Part shown: piece after piece, positions 46,797-58,560 of the stretch
Layout of the letters: each line of letters starts with the position of its first letter
How positions within the stretch are numbered: the first letter of the stretch is position 1
Assembly (NCBI RefSeq): GCF_002878395.1
Contig: NC_061119.1
Span: forward strand, 14,804,115 to 14,868,114
DNA from: Capsicum annuum
Lineage: Eukaryota > Streptophyta > Magnoliopsida > Solanales > Solanaceae
Direction: 5' to 3'
DNA length: 64,000 nt
Notes under the pieces: generated by a model
The model's input: the letters and a program-made list of their open reading frames with translations, nothing else
Database searches by the model: none
Told to the model about the DNA's origin: nothing
Translations under genes and position numbers: made by a program

Positions 46797-47182
46797 ACAT
46801 TGGTCCTCATAGACAATCGGAGACATCATTCATTATCAGGTCTCTGTAGACAATCGAAGTTCATCAACATTTGTCCCTGTTGACAATCGGAGACACCATT
46901 CACCATCAAATTTTCATAAATAATCAGAGACATCATTTATCATCAAATCTCCGTAGACAATCAAAGACATTATTCATCCTAAGTCCCCATAGACAATTGA
47001 AGATGTCATTCATTATCAAGTTTTGATAGACAATCAAAGGTGCCATTCATCATCAAGTCCCCATAGACAATCGAAGATGCCATTCATGATTAAGTCCCCG
47101 TAGACAATCGGAGACATCATTCATCATCAAGTCCCTGTAGACAACCAGAGACATCATTAGGTCTCCAAAGACAACAGGATAT
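46797..47182 (+). repeat. 37-bp minisatellite, left part
   Basis: About ten diverged copies of a 37-bp unit with the core AGACAATCGGAGACATCATT followed by CATCATCAAGTCCCCGT. Units vary by substitutions and small indels. It continues beyond the solo LTR at 49790-49975. Confidence 0.85.
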
Positions 47183-49582
47183 TGTCACACCCCTTTTTTG
47201 CCCAAGGGATCAAAGGGTTTTTCCAATTAAAGTGACAATTTTGAATAGGGATTATTTTGTTTACAGAGTCGCCACTTGGATTTGAGTTATGGTGTTCCAA
47301 GTCACCTTATTGAATCCCTAATAAAAAGAAAATGACTCTTTATTGGTCTTCGAAAACAGAAGACCAGGTAAGGAATTTTGTTTACCGAGAGGAAGGTGTG
47401 AGGCACCCCTCGAGTCCCGTAGTTCTAGCACAGTCTCTTTTATCAACTTATCTTGATTTAAACTATTTTGATAAATTGTGTTAAGGCCTAAATTCGCTCA
47501 TTTTTATCATACCGAAAATAGTTGTCTACGTCTTTTATGTTAAATAAATCAGTGAAAATTAATTTTAAAAGCTATTTGTCAAGGTGCATTATTACATCCT
47601 AGAATTTTAAAAATGTCTCGAAAAGATGCGTATGCCACATTCTTAATTGAGACGAATATTTTAAAACTTACCTAAAATTTGCCTAATGTTAAAACATTGA
47701 TTTATCTTTTGGGGTGCTATTCAACCTTAATAATATCCTTGAACAATATTTAATTAAGGCAATTAATTAATTTAACAACTAATTATTAAACCTTATTAAT
47801 AACAAATATTAAAAAAATAATACACAAAATTACCCCATTATGAGAAATATATATATTGTTGAACAAAAATATACATTTTCTCCCGCATTATAAAAGATCG
47901 TGCATTTTTTTTTTACAAAAGAATTGGTCCCTTTAAATTGGTGATGTTAACACCTTATTCCTGTAAGTAATTAAGGTAAGTACATCATTTATTATTTCTC
48001 ATTACATATCAACATTTTAATGATAAGTTATTAGTATTATTCTATCTATATGCGATGCAGACATTTTTTAAAAAAAATAACAAAATAATTTCCTAATATA
48101 ATTGAACCTCCCCAAGGAGATCATATCAATTCACAATTTCATTAAATAAGATAAAATTATATTAAACACAGTAGTATACTACTGTCACTATTTTTGCAAA
48201 GGAGGAAAATATTCCTCTGTAAAAACCCTCTCTCAAGTTTTCTATACACCAAGAAATAACAATAAATAGGAACACGACCAGATCTGGCCGATTTTTGATG
48301 AACAGTGGCCGAAAAGTGGCTGATCCGGCGATGTTTTCGCCATTTTCCGGCGAGGAGGGGTTGGATCGGCTGTTTGGGGCCGTTTCCGGTGGTTTTATAC
48401 ACGATTCAGTGTATGTATATTTTCCGGTGAGATTCCGACGAGGTTCTTGCCGGAAAATTTAGAATATACTAATTTTTTTTTTATACCTCGTTCAGCGATT
48501 TTGCTCTCGGCTTATTCTACTTCATTTTTATACTGCGTGGGTGTGTGTATGTATTGTGTAAAAAAGATGAGTAGGTGTGCATGTGTATTATCTTTTCGGT
48601 GAGGGTCGTTCACTGTGTATAATGTATGTTTTGTGTTCTTCATTCATAAACAAAAAAGAAGGTCTGTGTGTGTAGATGTGTGTAACAGTGTGCTTATGTG
48701 TGAGTGTTGTTACGTCTATTTTTCTTAATTCAATACTGCATATAAATATCACACATTAAATCGTGGAATCATCAATATAACTGTGAACATAATTTGATTC
48801 ACTAAAAATTTCATACAATAAATAATACAAAACTGAAATAGAATCTAATGATGAATTAAAATAGAAACTTGAACGTCGTCATCAAAAATTCGAATAGAAA
48901 TTTATTTCGACACTCAATTCCTCTGATCTGATTCAAAAGGATTTTACTTTTTTTTTTACCCTGTCTTTTTTTTTTTTTTTTTCTCACTTTCTGTTTTATT
49001 TTCTTTCTCTAATTTTTTTATGTGATACAGTATCTGATAGCTTGTTGGTAGATAGAATGTACGTAGGTTTAGCTTGTAGGTAGATGGAATGTAGTAGGGT
49101 TTTTTGTCTGCTGGAAAGTCCTTAAATAGGGGATTTGGAGGAACAGTTGAGCATCAAATAAGGAATTTGAATTTTGAAAACTTTTTATTTATTGATTATT
49201 TTTTTATATTTTTTTAATTATTATTATAGAAAATGATAATAATAATAATAAATAAAATAAAATAATAATAAACTAATTTTATTATATATTTATGAAAATA
49301 CAATAAAATTTTATAAATAGTTAAAAATAAATATAATTAAGTTTGTACTAAAATTACTAGCTTATTTATTAAAATTTAAAAGAAAAATTGTTAATTTTTT
49401 TGGAATTTTCTTGTATAAAATTAAATTATTTCAAAATTAAATTTATTTATTTATATATTTTTTACTAAAAATTTATTAAAAATGAAATAAGAACTAAAAT
49501 AGTTATTGGACAAAAAATATAAACATTTAATATCGAAAAAATAGGTTAAAATTCGAAAAGGGTCAAAAATCACATGTCTACA
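47183..49582. mobile_element. Solo LTR (Tat/Ogre-like), 2.4 kb
   Basis: It begins TGTCACACCCC and ends CACATGTCTACA. The flanks GATAT (47178-47182) and GATAC (49583-49587) fit a 5-bp TSD with one change. The minisatellite resumes after it, confirming insertion. It contains the phrase GTCGCCACTTGG near the start, common in long Solanaceae gypsy LTRs of the Tat/Ogre type (from memory). No internal coding sequence, so it is a solo LTR left by LTR-LTR recombination. Poly-T tracts occur near 48950-48985. Confidence 0.75.
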
Positions 49583-49980
49583 GATACCTCATTCAACACC
49601 AAAAGTTTTCGAAGACAACCCGAGACTCTATTTTATCATCAATATAAGCTGAACGGCTATATTTTTACTTTACCCTCTACTTTACCAATTATCTTAAATC
49701 ACTTTACTTACACTAATTACTTTACCTTAAATCTTACAGACATCACTAATTATCAAGTCTTCAAAAACAACTAGAGACAGCAGACATCATCCATCATTAA
49801 GTTTTTGTAGATAATTAGAGATATCATTCATCATCAAGTCTCCGTAGACAATTGAAGATGTCATTCATGATCAAGTCCCCGTAAATAATCGAAGACTTCA
49901 TTTATCATCAACTCCCTGTAGACAATCAAAGACGTCATGCACTATTCACTCTCTGAAGACAATCAAAGACAATATTGGAC
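49583..49980 (+). repeat. 37-bp minisatellite, right part
   Basis: Five or so diverged units of the same 37-bp repeat at 49790-49975, after a stretch of related but more decayed sequence. Confidence 0.75.
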
Positions 49981-52374
49981 TACACGACCTTATCAATGAG
50001 TCACACAAATTTATTCATAATCATTTTGTATAATATTTACGAGTGAACTTTATCCATGATTAAACTGATTATTTTAACATGAGTTTCATTTTTTTGATAG
50101 GAAATATAAGGCATACAACATAACGTGAAACTTTACCTTAGCAGTGAACTAGGTTGATTTGTTGGAGAGTCAAGCTCACCAACAAGGATCAAGTTTCTAA
50201 TCTCAACTCTACTCAACCCACATTTCGCATTCGATACATGTAAGAAATTACCCATCAATACTCGATGTTTTTATTTTATTTTATCCAGTGTCACCATAAC
50301 TTGAAATTGGGACAGTTTTTGAAATAGTGCCGCTCTTTGACTGTGCATTTGTCTATTCTGACTCTACTTCACTTTCAATATGTATCTTTACATGTTCGAG
50401 CCTAGCATTTGCTTAGCCGCTTCAATCATTATCTTTATTATTCACCGATACATGAGCAATTTTATGAATCATGTTGTTCTAAGCTCTCACTGCTTATATC
50501 ATCGGAGCTCTCAAACTTCATATGACCTGATTCTAGTAATACCCGAGACATATAGGCGCTTGAAACTGAAGTTCGGTCACAATGTACAAAACATTACATC
50601 GTAGTCTTTTCAACACTCATCATCCAATTCTTTGGTCAAGACCAACTTCTTTGTCCAAAAACTCTTTCATTATTTTCGATCAAAAAGATCAAAGGCTTTG
50701 AGAATTCTTTTGTTACGAAAGAATAGATTCGAGGCCACGATTCCTATTTCACTGTCCCACAAACGGTAATTCTGACAGCCTTTCTTTTATTTTGTTTTAT
50801 CTTTTCGTTATTCATGCTTGTTTTGTTTAGGAGTCCCTGCTAGCTCTTATACATACATATGTGTTAAAATGTGACAAGCGAGCTCTAGAATATTAATACA
50901 TTTAACAAAATGTTGTCTCCCCTGTTTGCAACATCACGCCCTTTAAATGTTGTACGCTAAATTTCCATAGGAATATTGTAGTCTTGTTGGTATAGATACC
51001 ATGTCTATAGCTTTAAGATTGTTTATGTATGCAAATCTGATGACTCTATGTTTTCTTATTATATCTTAAACCTCGTTCCAGTAGCTCTTTTTTTTACATT
51101 CTGAAAGTATGATTAGGAGGATACACTAGTTCGTATTAATCTTTGTTTAGTGACTGATCATAATTTGAGTACCAATAATTTCATTTCTCTGTCATGGACA
51201 CCATGTTGTTAAAGTTTATGTTCTTAAATTACTAATTCAGGATTTTGTTTAGAATAATTACTTCATTTGAAATTTGCTCTGACAAAATGAGTTACTGTAA
51301 AGTGATGAACTACTAATATAATAGGAAATTGTACATTTGTTTGGTATGAGTTTTTTTCTTTAGGTATGTTAATTTATGTCTCTATTTATTCTCTAGATTT
51401 TGTGTTTGTTTGAGAGTAGATTCCTTTTCTAATTACTTTTCATCTTATTTTCTCATTGTTCGCAAGAGTCCCACTTTGAGACTCAGCGACGTCGCTGCCA
51501 TATGGAATCTACATATCCGGCTTTACATCGCTTAAAAGCGGATCACAAACAAAACTAGTCTTTCTGTTGGGAGCCCATTACGGTTTCGATTCATTTTATT
51601 TTTATTCCTTCAGGTTGCATGTTTATTACTATGACTTATCGTAATACTTCAATTGAATGATTTGTCGCTAATTGCTTTACTCTATCTAATCATTTAGAAA
51701 TTCTTTAGCATTAGGACATCTACTGTATCACATAAGACAAGAAATGTAGAATAAGTAGTTTATTAAACCATGCTTTGGATCCTAATTTGATTCTCGTTTA
51801 TTTTATATTAAGTTGGAGTTTGATTATATACTTTTTCAAACGAAATTTATTTTAATTCAAAACAACCTGCTCTTTTCAATAGATGCAACTTTCAAATAAA
51901 AATATCTTTTGTTCCGTAACTCGGAAGTTGCGCTCCCCTTTTACTTCCAAGAGCATAAAAAATAAGTTTTAAAAGTCATTGTGGTATTCAGTCTATTTTC
52001 AAAGGGAAATATTTTTCATAAAAAAATGTTTTGTTTTCTTTCGGAAATAACTCCTAAGTTATGTGGTAAGTTTTCGATATATTTTCACACTTTCATACTT
52101 AACTTAATTAATTAAGTTAAGTATGGCCGGTAAATTGTAGTTGGCGGATCTTTTGGAGTGCCTAATTTCTTCCTTTAGAATAATTAGAACCCTTACCTAG
52201 AATCACGTAGGATAAGTAGACATTAAAATGAAGGCTTTAGTTTCTCTTAATCACTTAGTTTAAATAGGTGTCCTAATTCATCATAGAACTAACTAGGTGG
52301 CAACGTCCTTAATTTAATTAAAAGTTTTCAATATGTTGTACCTCGTTCTGACCTGTGTTAAAATGGGGTATGAC
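49981..52374. other. Non-coding, probably retroelement-derived
   Basis: No credible gene; the open frame at 50380-50604 has no motif. It ends AAAATGGGGTATGACA (to 52374). The last 11 bases are the inverted counterpart of the start TGTCA(C/T)ACCCC of the solo LTR family, so this is likely the end of another LTR whose start I cannot place. A perfect palindrome lies at 52094-52125. Confidence 0.4.
52094..52125. repeat. Perfect 32-bp palindrome
   Basis: The half-site CATACTTAACTTAATT is followed directly by its exact reverse complement with no spacer. It could extrude as a cruciform or form a hairpin in RNA. Confidence 0.95.
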
Positions 52375-53417
52375 AACCATCGCCGCACCCTTAGCTCCGA
52401 CCACCTCCGACCTAATCTCCACTCCACCCAATTAGTAAATACCAACTAGCAGTAGCGACCAATCACTGCAATCAGATTGGGATTCACGTTTACGAGAAAA
52501 ACTAGAAGTCAAAATTGGTTTGAAATGGAGTTCGATGAGTTTATTGGGCCTGATAGTGGATTTTGATTAATTATTTGAGATTAAAAAAATTAAAGTAAAA
52601 AAGAGACGAATATATCCTCGAACTATGATAAATGGTACTTATGTTATACTTTGGGAACATATATGTCCCTACCATTAGTGTGAGGGGCATATATGTACCA
52701 TTTCATTAACGCTAGGGGCATATTTGTACCAAAAGTATGATGGAGGGTATATATATATCGTTTATCATAATTCGGAGGTATATTTGTCCCTTTTTCGTTA
52801 AAAAAAAATAGAAACAATGACTTTGATGTGATAAACTTATGACTTTTATATGCCATAAACTAGAAAAATGACTTTTGTATAATAATTCCTGTAGTTGAAT
52901 GACTTTTATGTGATGAAAAATAGAAAAGTAATTTTTGAATGACCATGGATGCAATTTACTCCAAAAAAAAAAGTTCTAAGAAAGTATATGCATATCATAA
53001 AAAAAAATGAAATTCGAGGTGTTTTCCTATTCGATGTTATTGAGAACTTTCAATAATAAATTTGCTCAACATATTTAATTTTTGATATGCTTACTCAAGC
53101 TTAGTCGAAAATCTATTGGAAACAGATTTATCTTCATAAAATAGGAAACTATTTATTCTCGAGAAGGTCGAGTTGCCAATTACGTAGTTCTTTGTTCTGT
53201 TTTGTGGCTTATTTAATTTATTAATTAGGTGTATATATTACTTTATTGATCTGCCCTTTAATTTCTTTTGTTTTGTCTTTGTAATCGTGTTGTTCTGATC
53301 TCCATTAATTTCTTTAATTAGTGGATATAACTAATTTATATTATTTTCGTGCTAGTAATAACCTAAAAAATAGTAAGTTGAAAATAATATGTATGTACAT
53401 ATATATATCTTTGAACA
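52375..53417. other. Intergenic with a small MITE
   Basis: 52596-52799 has inverted ends (GACGAATATATCCTCGAACT against the reversed GGACAAATATACCTCCGAAT) and internal repeats of GGGGCATATATGTACC, so it is a MITE of about 200 bp. 52800-52952 holds the inverted end of the family seen at 39533. The rest shows nothing. Confidence 0.45.
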
Positions 53418-53426
53418 TTCTGATTA

Positions 53427-54738
53427 GAGTTAATACATAAAAATAACCCTAAACTTGACCTCAAATTATAACTTTGGCCTTAAATTTAGACAGTGCACAA
53501 GTATGACCTTTAACTATTCAAAACTACACAAATATGGCCTCCAATCCTACGTGGCAAACTGCAAACTGGACGTGTTCAGTTTAAAATCTAAGGGCATAAT
53601 ACATAAATATGACCTTAAATTTTGACAGTGCACAAATATGACCTTTAGCTATTCAAAACTGCACAAATATGACATTTAAATGATTCTTCACTATTATTTT
53701 TTCATTATTTTCGGCTCAAAGATGAAAATGATATCTAATTTCTTTTGTCATTGCAATATTGAAGATTTATTAATTAGGCGGGTCAGCCCCATATAAAAAA
53801 ATCGAGTGGGTATGTATATATATTGTAAAGCAGGGGACAAATTTAAGTTATATAATATATCTAAATATTATTTATTTAAATATTAAATTAAAGATGAAAC
53901 TATATTAATAATAAAAGAATTATAGTTTTAATAAAACGTTATTAAATTGATGTTATTAAGGATAGTAGTAGTAGTATATTAAATTAACGTTATCAAATTA
54001 ACGTAATTAAAATGTTATTAAATTAACGTTATTAAAATATTGTTAAATTAACGAGGGGTGGACCTACGTGGTTTCCATGGGGTTCACCCGAACCCCTCGG
54101 TAAAAAATTACGTTGTATATATATAAGATAGAAAATGTATATTTATGTTGAACCACATGAAACAAGGTATTTAGATAGCCCAGTGGTGTTATTTGCTCTT
54201 CTTGGGCGCTTCCTTCAGCCTATTGTGTGGGTTTGATCCCTGCTAGTGGCTGTTTTTTTTTTAATTAAAAAAAAGCTAGATGCTGCTGCTATAGAAATAA
54301 ATAAAATAATAATAATAATAATAGTTTTTTTAAATTAAAAAAAAAATTAGGTGCTGCTACTATAAAAATAAATAAAAAAATTATTATTATTACAACATCA
54401 ACATCAACATCAACATCAACAACAATAATAATAATAAAAACGACGTTCGTTTTAACACAAAAAGTAAAACTTTGACAGTGCACAAATGTGACTTTTAACT
54501 ATTCAAAATTGCACAAATAGGACTTCTCTCCAAGTCAGCCATTTTAACGACGTGGCACTGTGTGATTGGATTACCTTTCCACGTAGGCGCGAGTGAGACT
54601 CACACATGGGGTTGCAAAATCGGAGGTCATATTTGTTCAGATTTTGAATAGTTAAAGGTCCTATTTGTGCACTATCAAAGTTTAAGGTCAACGTTATAAT
54701 TTGGTGTCAAGTTTAGGAACATTTTTATGTATTAACTC
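53427..54738. mobile_element. MULE-type non-autonomous element, 1.3 kb
   Basis: Long terminal inverted repeats: left GAGTTAATACATAAAAATAA..., right end reverse-complemented GAGTTAATACATAAAAATGT..., continuing to match over roughly 50 bp and then in further blocks (TGACCTTTAACTATTC-type). A perfect 9-bp TSD TTCTGATTA flanks it (53418-53426 and 54739-54747), which points to the Mutator superfamily. No transposase. Inside are a short dispersed repeat with tRNA-like stretch (54050-54250) and AAT/ATC microsatellites (54300-54440). Confidence 0.88.
54288..54440. repeat. AAT and ATCAAC simple repeats
   Basis: (AAT)n at about 54306-54323 and 54423-54437, and CATCAA repeated about five times at 54395-54420, inside the MULE-type element. 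Confidence 0.9.
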
Positions 54739-54747
54739 TTCTGATTA

Positions 54748-55857
54748 AGTAGATCAATTTATTGTAATTATATGTATTTCTCTCAAACTCTGATAAGGTT
54801 GATTCATACATATATGTATTTGAAGAATCATACAATTTCATGCATTTATAGACTTAGAAAATTTGGTTCAAGTGATACTTGTTAAATCTAGATCCAATTT
54901 TATGCACCGTCAGATCATTCAAATGACGTATTTCTATAGGCAAACCTACTTAAAATTTGACATTTAAATTCTTAAAAATAAAATATATTATCTGTTACAA
55001 TGGCTATAAATGATCAGGTGGTGGTATAAAAAAGTTCATGATGACAGTATAAATAGTAAACTTTAATTTTTAATCCTAAAGTTAATATTAATGGCAATTG
55101 ACCATATATTAGACAAGAGGGATTGCTCTGTTAGTAAGCACTCTCTACTTTCACTATTCACAAAGCAATTATGACTGCTTTCTCTACTCCCACCTATACA
55201 AAAAGATCACTTGTTTGTTTTGGGAATTCATTTCAGTGTGAGTTCCCACAAAAGAGACAGAGGTGCAATTAGGGCCTTCTTTGTCCAGGCAAGCAGCTTG
55301 GTTTTCTTGAGTTCTGACCAATAACAAGGTTTATTTATTACTCGTCACTTTTGTTTGTCATGTTTTGCAAGATTCTTTGTAGCTGTTAGCCTACCTTCAC
55401 ATTCATTCCATTTCTCCTACAGTAAGTACACAATAGATTGTTTGACACACACATATTTATTGTTACTAGTTTAGCAAACGTATGTTGCAAGTATGTCTCA
55501 CGTCAATACAAAAGATTACATACAAAAAATTAACATAATAATTTTCAGGACAAATGGTGTTTTAAAAGTGAATTTATACATTCATTTTAAGATTAGGGTA
55601 TAATTTCATATATATTAACAACAAAGGATTAGCATGAATAAAGTGAAGGTCAAAAACACACCTAAAGCATCTCCATGTCCTTAATTTTCTACCTGAAATC
55701 ACTTTTAGTTTCTTTAAGTATAAGTCTCTCTATATAAAGAAAGAAAAATCTAAAGTTAAATAAAAGGTTACGATGCTAAAATCTCAAACTAAAACTAAAT
55801 ATTATCGTAAAAAAAAATTTAAATTTATAGAAAGACAACCTACTATATCTCCTTAAT
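54748..55857. other. Intergenic
   Basis: The first ~140 bp match 30060-30190. 55130-55440 is pyrimidine-richer and looks leader-like (ends CTCCTACAGTAAGT) but links to no coding sequence. Nothing else recognised. Confidence 0.35.
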
Positions 55858-56060
55858 TTAGGGCTGTTAAGTGGGCCGGGCGGGGTCAACCCGAAACCGG
55901 CCAGTCGAGTTTATCCAGTTTGTGGGCCGGTTTGGATTCGGGCCTAGTTAAACGGGTCAGTCCGGTTCAGGGCCCAACAGTAATTTTTTTAAAAATAACC
56001 CTGAACCGGCCCACTTAACCTAACCCGGTCAAAACCGATCCAAAATCCGGTCAAAACAAA
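55858..56060. repeat. GC-rich hAT-type subterminal region
   Basis: It starts TAGGGCTGTTAAGTGGGCC and consists of inverted and direct copies of GGGCCGG/CCGGTC. Such subterminal repeats are typical of plant hAT element ends. It could be the 3' end of the hAT element whose transposase lies at 58744-63387. A matching opposite terminus was not found. Confidence 0.45.
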
Positions 56061-56199
56061 AAAAAAATAATTTTTTTTCTCCAATATACACTATATATAC
56101 CCACCTAGATACATTTTAAATACGTTAAACAATATATATATACACTATATATATAGTATATAGTACATTAGAATTTAAAAAATATACACATATACACAA

Positions 56200-57093
56200 G
56201 AGTAAATACATAATTACACCACTAATCTTGTCCGAAATTTTCAAAAAGATACCTAAACTTTAACTTCGACCTATTATCCCACGAATCTTCTTTATTTCAT
56301 TGCAAATACACTATTTTGACTCTCTACGTGTATACGTGCTACAAGCGCGTGAAAAGGTAAAAATTAACTTTTTTGACCAATTAGAAGCTGCCATGTGTAA
56401 ATAATTTAATATATAATTTATATATTTTTTTAAATTAATATTTATTTATTTTTTAAAATTATTTCATAGCCCCACCCCCTCACTCCACCCTTGCAACCCC
56501 ACTCATCCACCATTGTCTTCTTCCCCAACTTCTTCATCACCATAACTCAACAACAACATCAATTACAACAACAACAACATCATCATCACCATAATTTTAA
56601 AAAAGAAATTTGATGTACAATCTCCATTTTAATGGAGCTTTAAGCTCCATTTTAATGGAGGGAACTGGACAGGAATGGGGGAGAGAGGTGTTGGATGGGA
56701 TGGGGTCATAAATAAAAATAGAGCTTAAAGCTACATTTTAATGGAGGAAACTGGACGGGGGGAGCTGTTGGACCTGGACGCGTGGGGGGGAGGGGGGAGC
56801 TATTGGACGCGGGATGGGGTGGGGTGGGGAAAGAGGGAGGGGGGTGATAAATTAAATAAAAAGGAAAAAATTTATTAAATAATAAATAAAATATGAAATT
56901 AAAAATATTTGACACGTGGCAGCACCTGATTAGTGCGTGCATTCACTCTCTCTCTATTGTGACTGAGATTCAGCGAAAAATGATGTATTTGCAACTAAAT
57001 AAAGAAAAATCGTGGGGTAATCGGCCGAAGTTAAAGTTTAAGTATCTTTTTGCCAAACTCAGACAAGATCATGGGGTAATTATGTATTTACTC
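56200..57093. mobile_element. MULE-type non-autonomous element, 0.9 kb
   Basis: Terminal inverted repeats: left GAGTAAATACATAATTACACC, right end reverse-complemented GAGTAAATACATAATTACCCC, then ATCTTGTC on both sides. A perfect 9-bp TSD TATACACAA (56191-56199 and 57094-57102) points to Mutator. The interior has inverted GGAGCTTAAAGCTCCATTTTAATGG phrases (in parts) and a G-rich block (56640-56850). The proline-rich open frame 56942-56706 is a translation of this block, not a gene. Confidence 0.88.
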
Positions 57094-57102
57094 TATACAC
57101 AA

Positions 57103-58560
57103 TTACACATGTAATCGCGTATACGGCGATACGTTAGTTATATATATACTACTTGAAATAAAACATATGTTACAAGCTATATACTACAATATAATGATAT
57201 ATATACTAATTTATAAAACATATACACATGTATACGTACCATTCAATATATATGTACTACTTTAAATAGAACATATACTACAATATATACACACACTAAA
57301 TATATAGTTATATACTAATTTATAAAATATATACATGTGTATACGTTAAATATATACTACTTTAGAGTCTATAGAAGATATATACACATATATACGTACC
57401 ATTCAATATATATGTACCACTTTAGATAAAATATTCTACAATATATATACTACAATATAATGATATATATACTAATTTATAAAATATGTACACATGTATA
57501 TGTTAAATATACACTACTTTAGAGTCTATAGAAGATATATACACATATATACGTATCATTCAATATATATGTACTATTTTAAATAAAATATACTACAATA
57601 TACACACACACACTATATATATAGTTATATACTAGTTTATAAAACATATACACATGTATACGTTAAATATACACTACTTTAGAGTCTATAGAAGATATAT
57701 ATACACATATATACGTACCATTCAATATATACGTACTACTATAAATAAAATATACTACAATATATACACACTATTTATATAAAGTTATATACTAATTTAT
57801 AAAATATATACACATGTATACGTTAAATATATACTACTTTAGAGTCTATAGAAAATATACACACATATACATACCATTCAATATATACGTACTACTTTAA
57901 ATAAAATATACTACAATATAATGATATATATACTAATTTATAAAATATATACACATGTATACGTTAAATATACACTACTTTAGAGTCTATATTCTATATA
58001 TACACATATATACATACCATTCAGTATATATACTACTCTAGATAAAAAATATACTACACGATATATACTACAATATAATGATAAATATACTAATGTATAA
58101 AACATATACACGTGTATATGTTAAATATATACTACTTTACTTTAGAGTCTGTAGAAGATATATATACATATATACGTACCATTCAATATATATGTACTGC
58201 TTTAAATAAAACATATACTACAAAATATATACTACAATATATACACACACTATATATATAGTTATATATTAATTTATAAAATATAGATACATGTATACGT
58301 TAAATATACATTCTTTTGGAGTCTATATTCTATATATACACATATATACGTACCATTCAATATATGTACTACTTTAGAAAATATGTTACAAGATATATAC
58401 TACAATATAATGATATATATACTAATTTAGAAAATATATACACATGTATATGTTAAATATATACTACTTTAAAGTCTATAGAAAATATATACACATATAT
58501 ACGTATCATTCAATATATGTACTACTTTAAAAAATATGCTACTTAATATTGTAAATTAAT
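57103..58560. repeat. AT-rich tandem array, unit about 160 bp
   Basis: The phrase CCATTCAATATATA recurs at about 57240, 57410, 57558, 57719, 57877, 58018, 58180, 58354 and 58508 (spacing 141-174 bp). Each copy also has ACTACTTTAGAGTCTATAGA and ACACATGTATACGTTAAATA. Nine diverged units. Related sequence lies before the MULE-type element (56080-56190), so the element inserted at the array edge. Confidence 0.9.

Noticed and set aside
46797..47182. CRISPR-like regular repeats
   Set aside because: Units are contiguous diverged 37-bp tandem repeats without unique spacers, in a eukaryotic genome.
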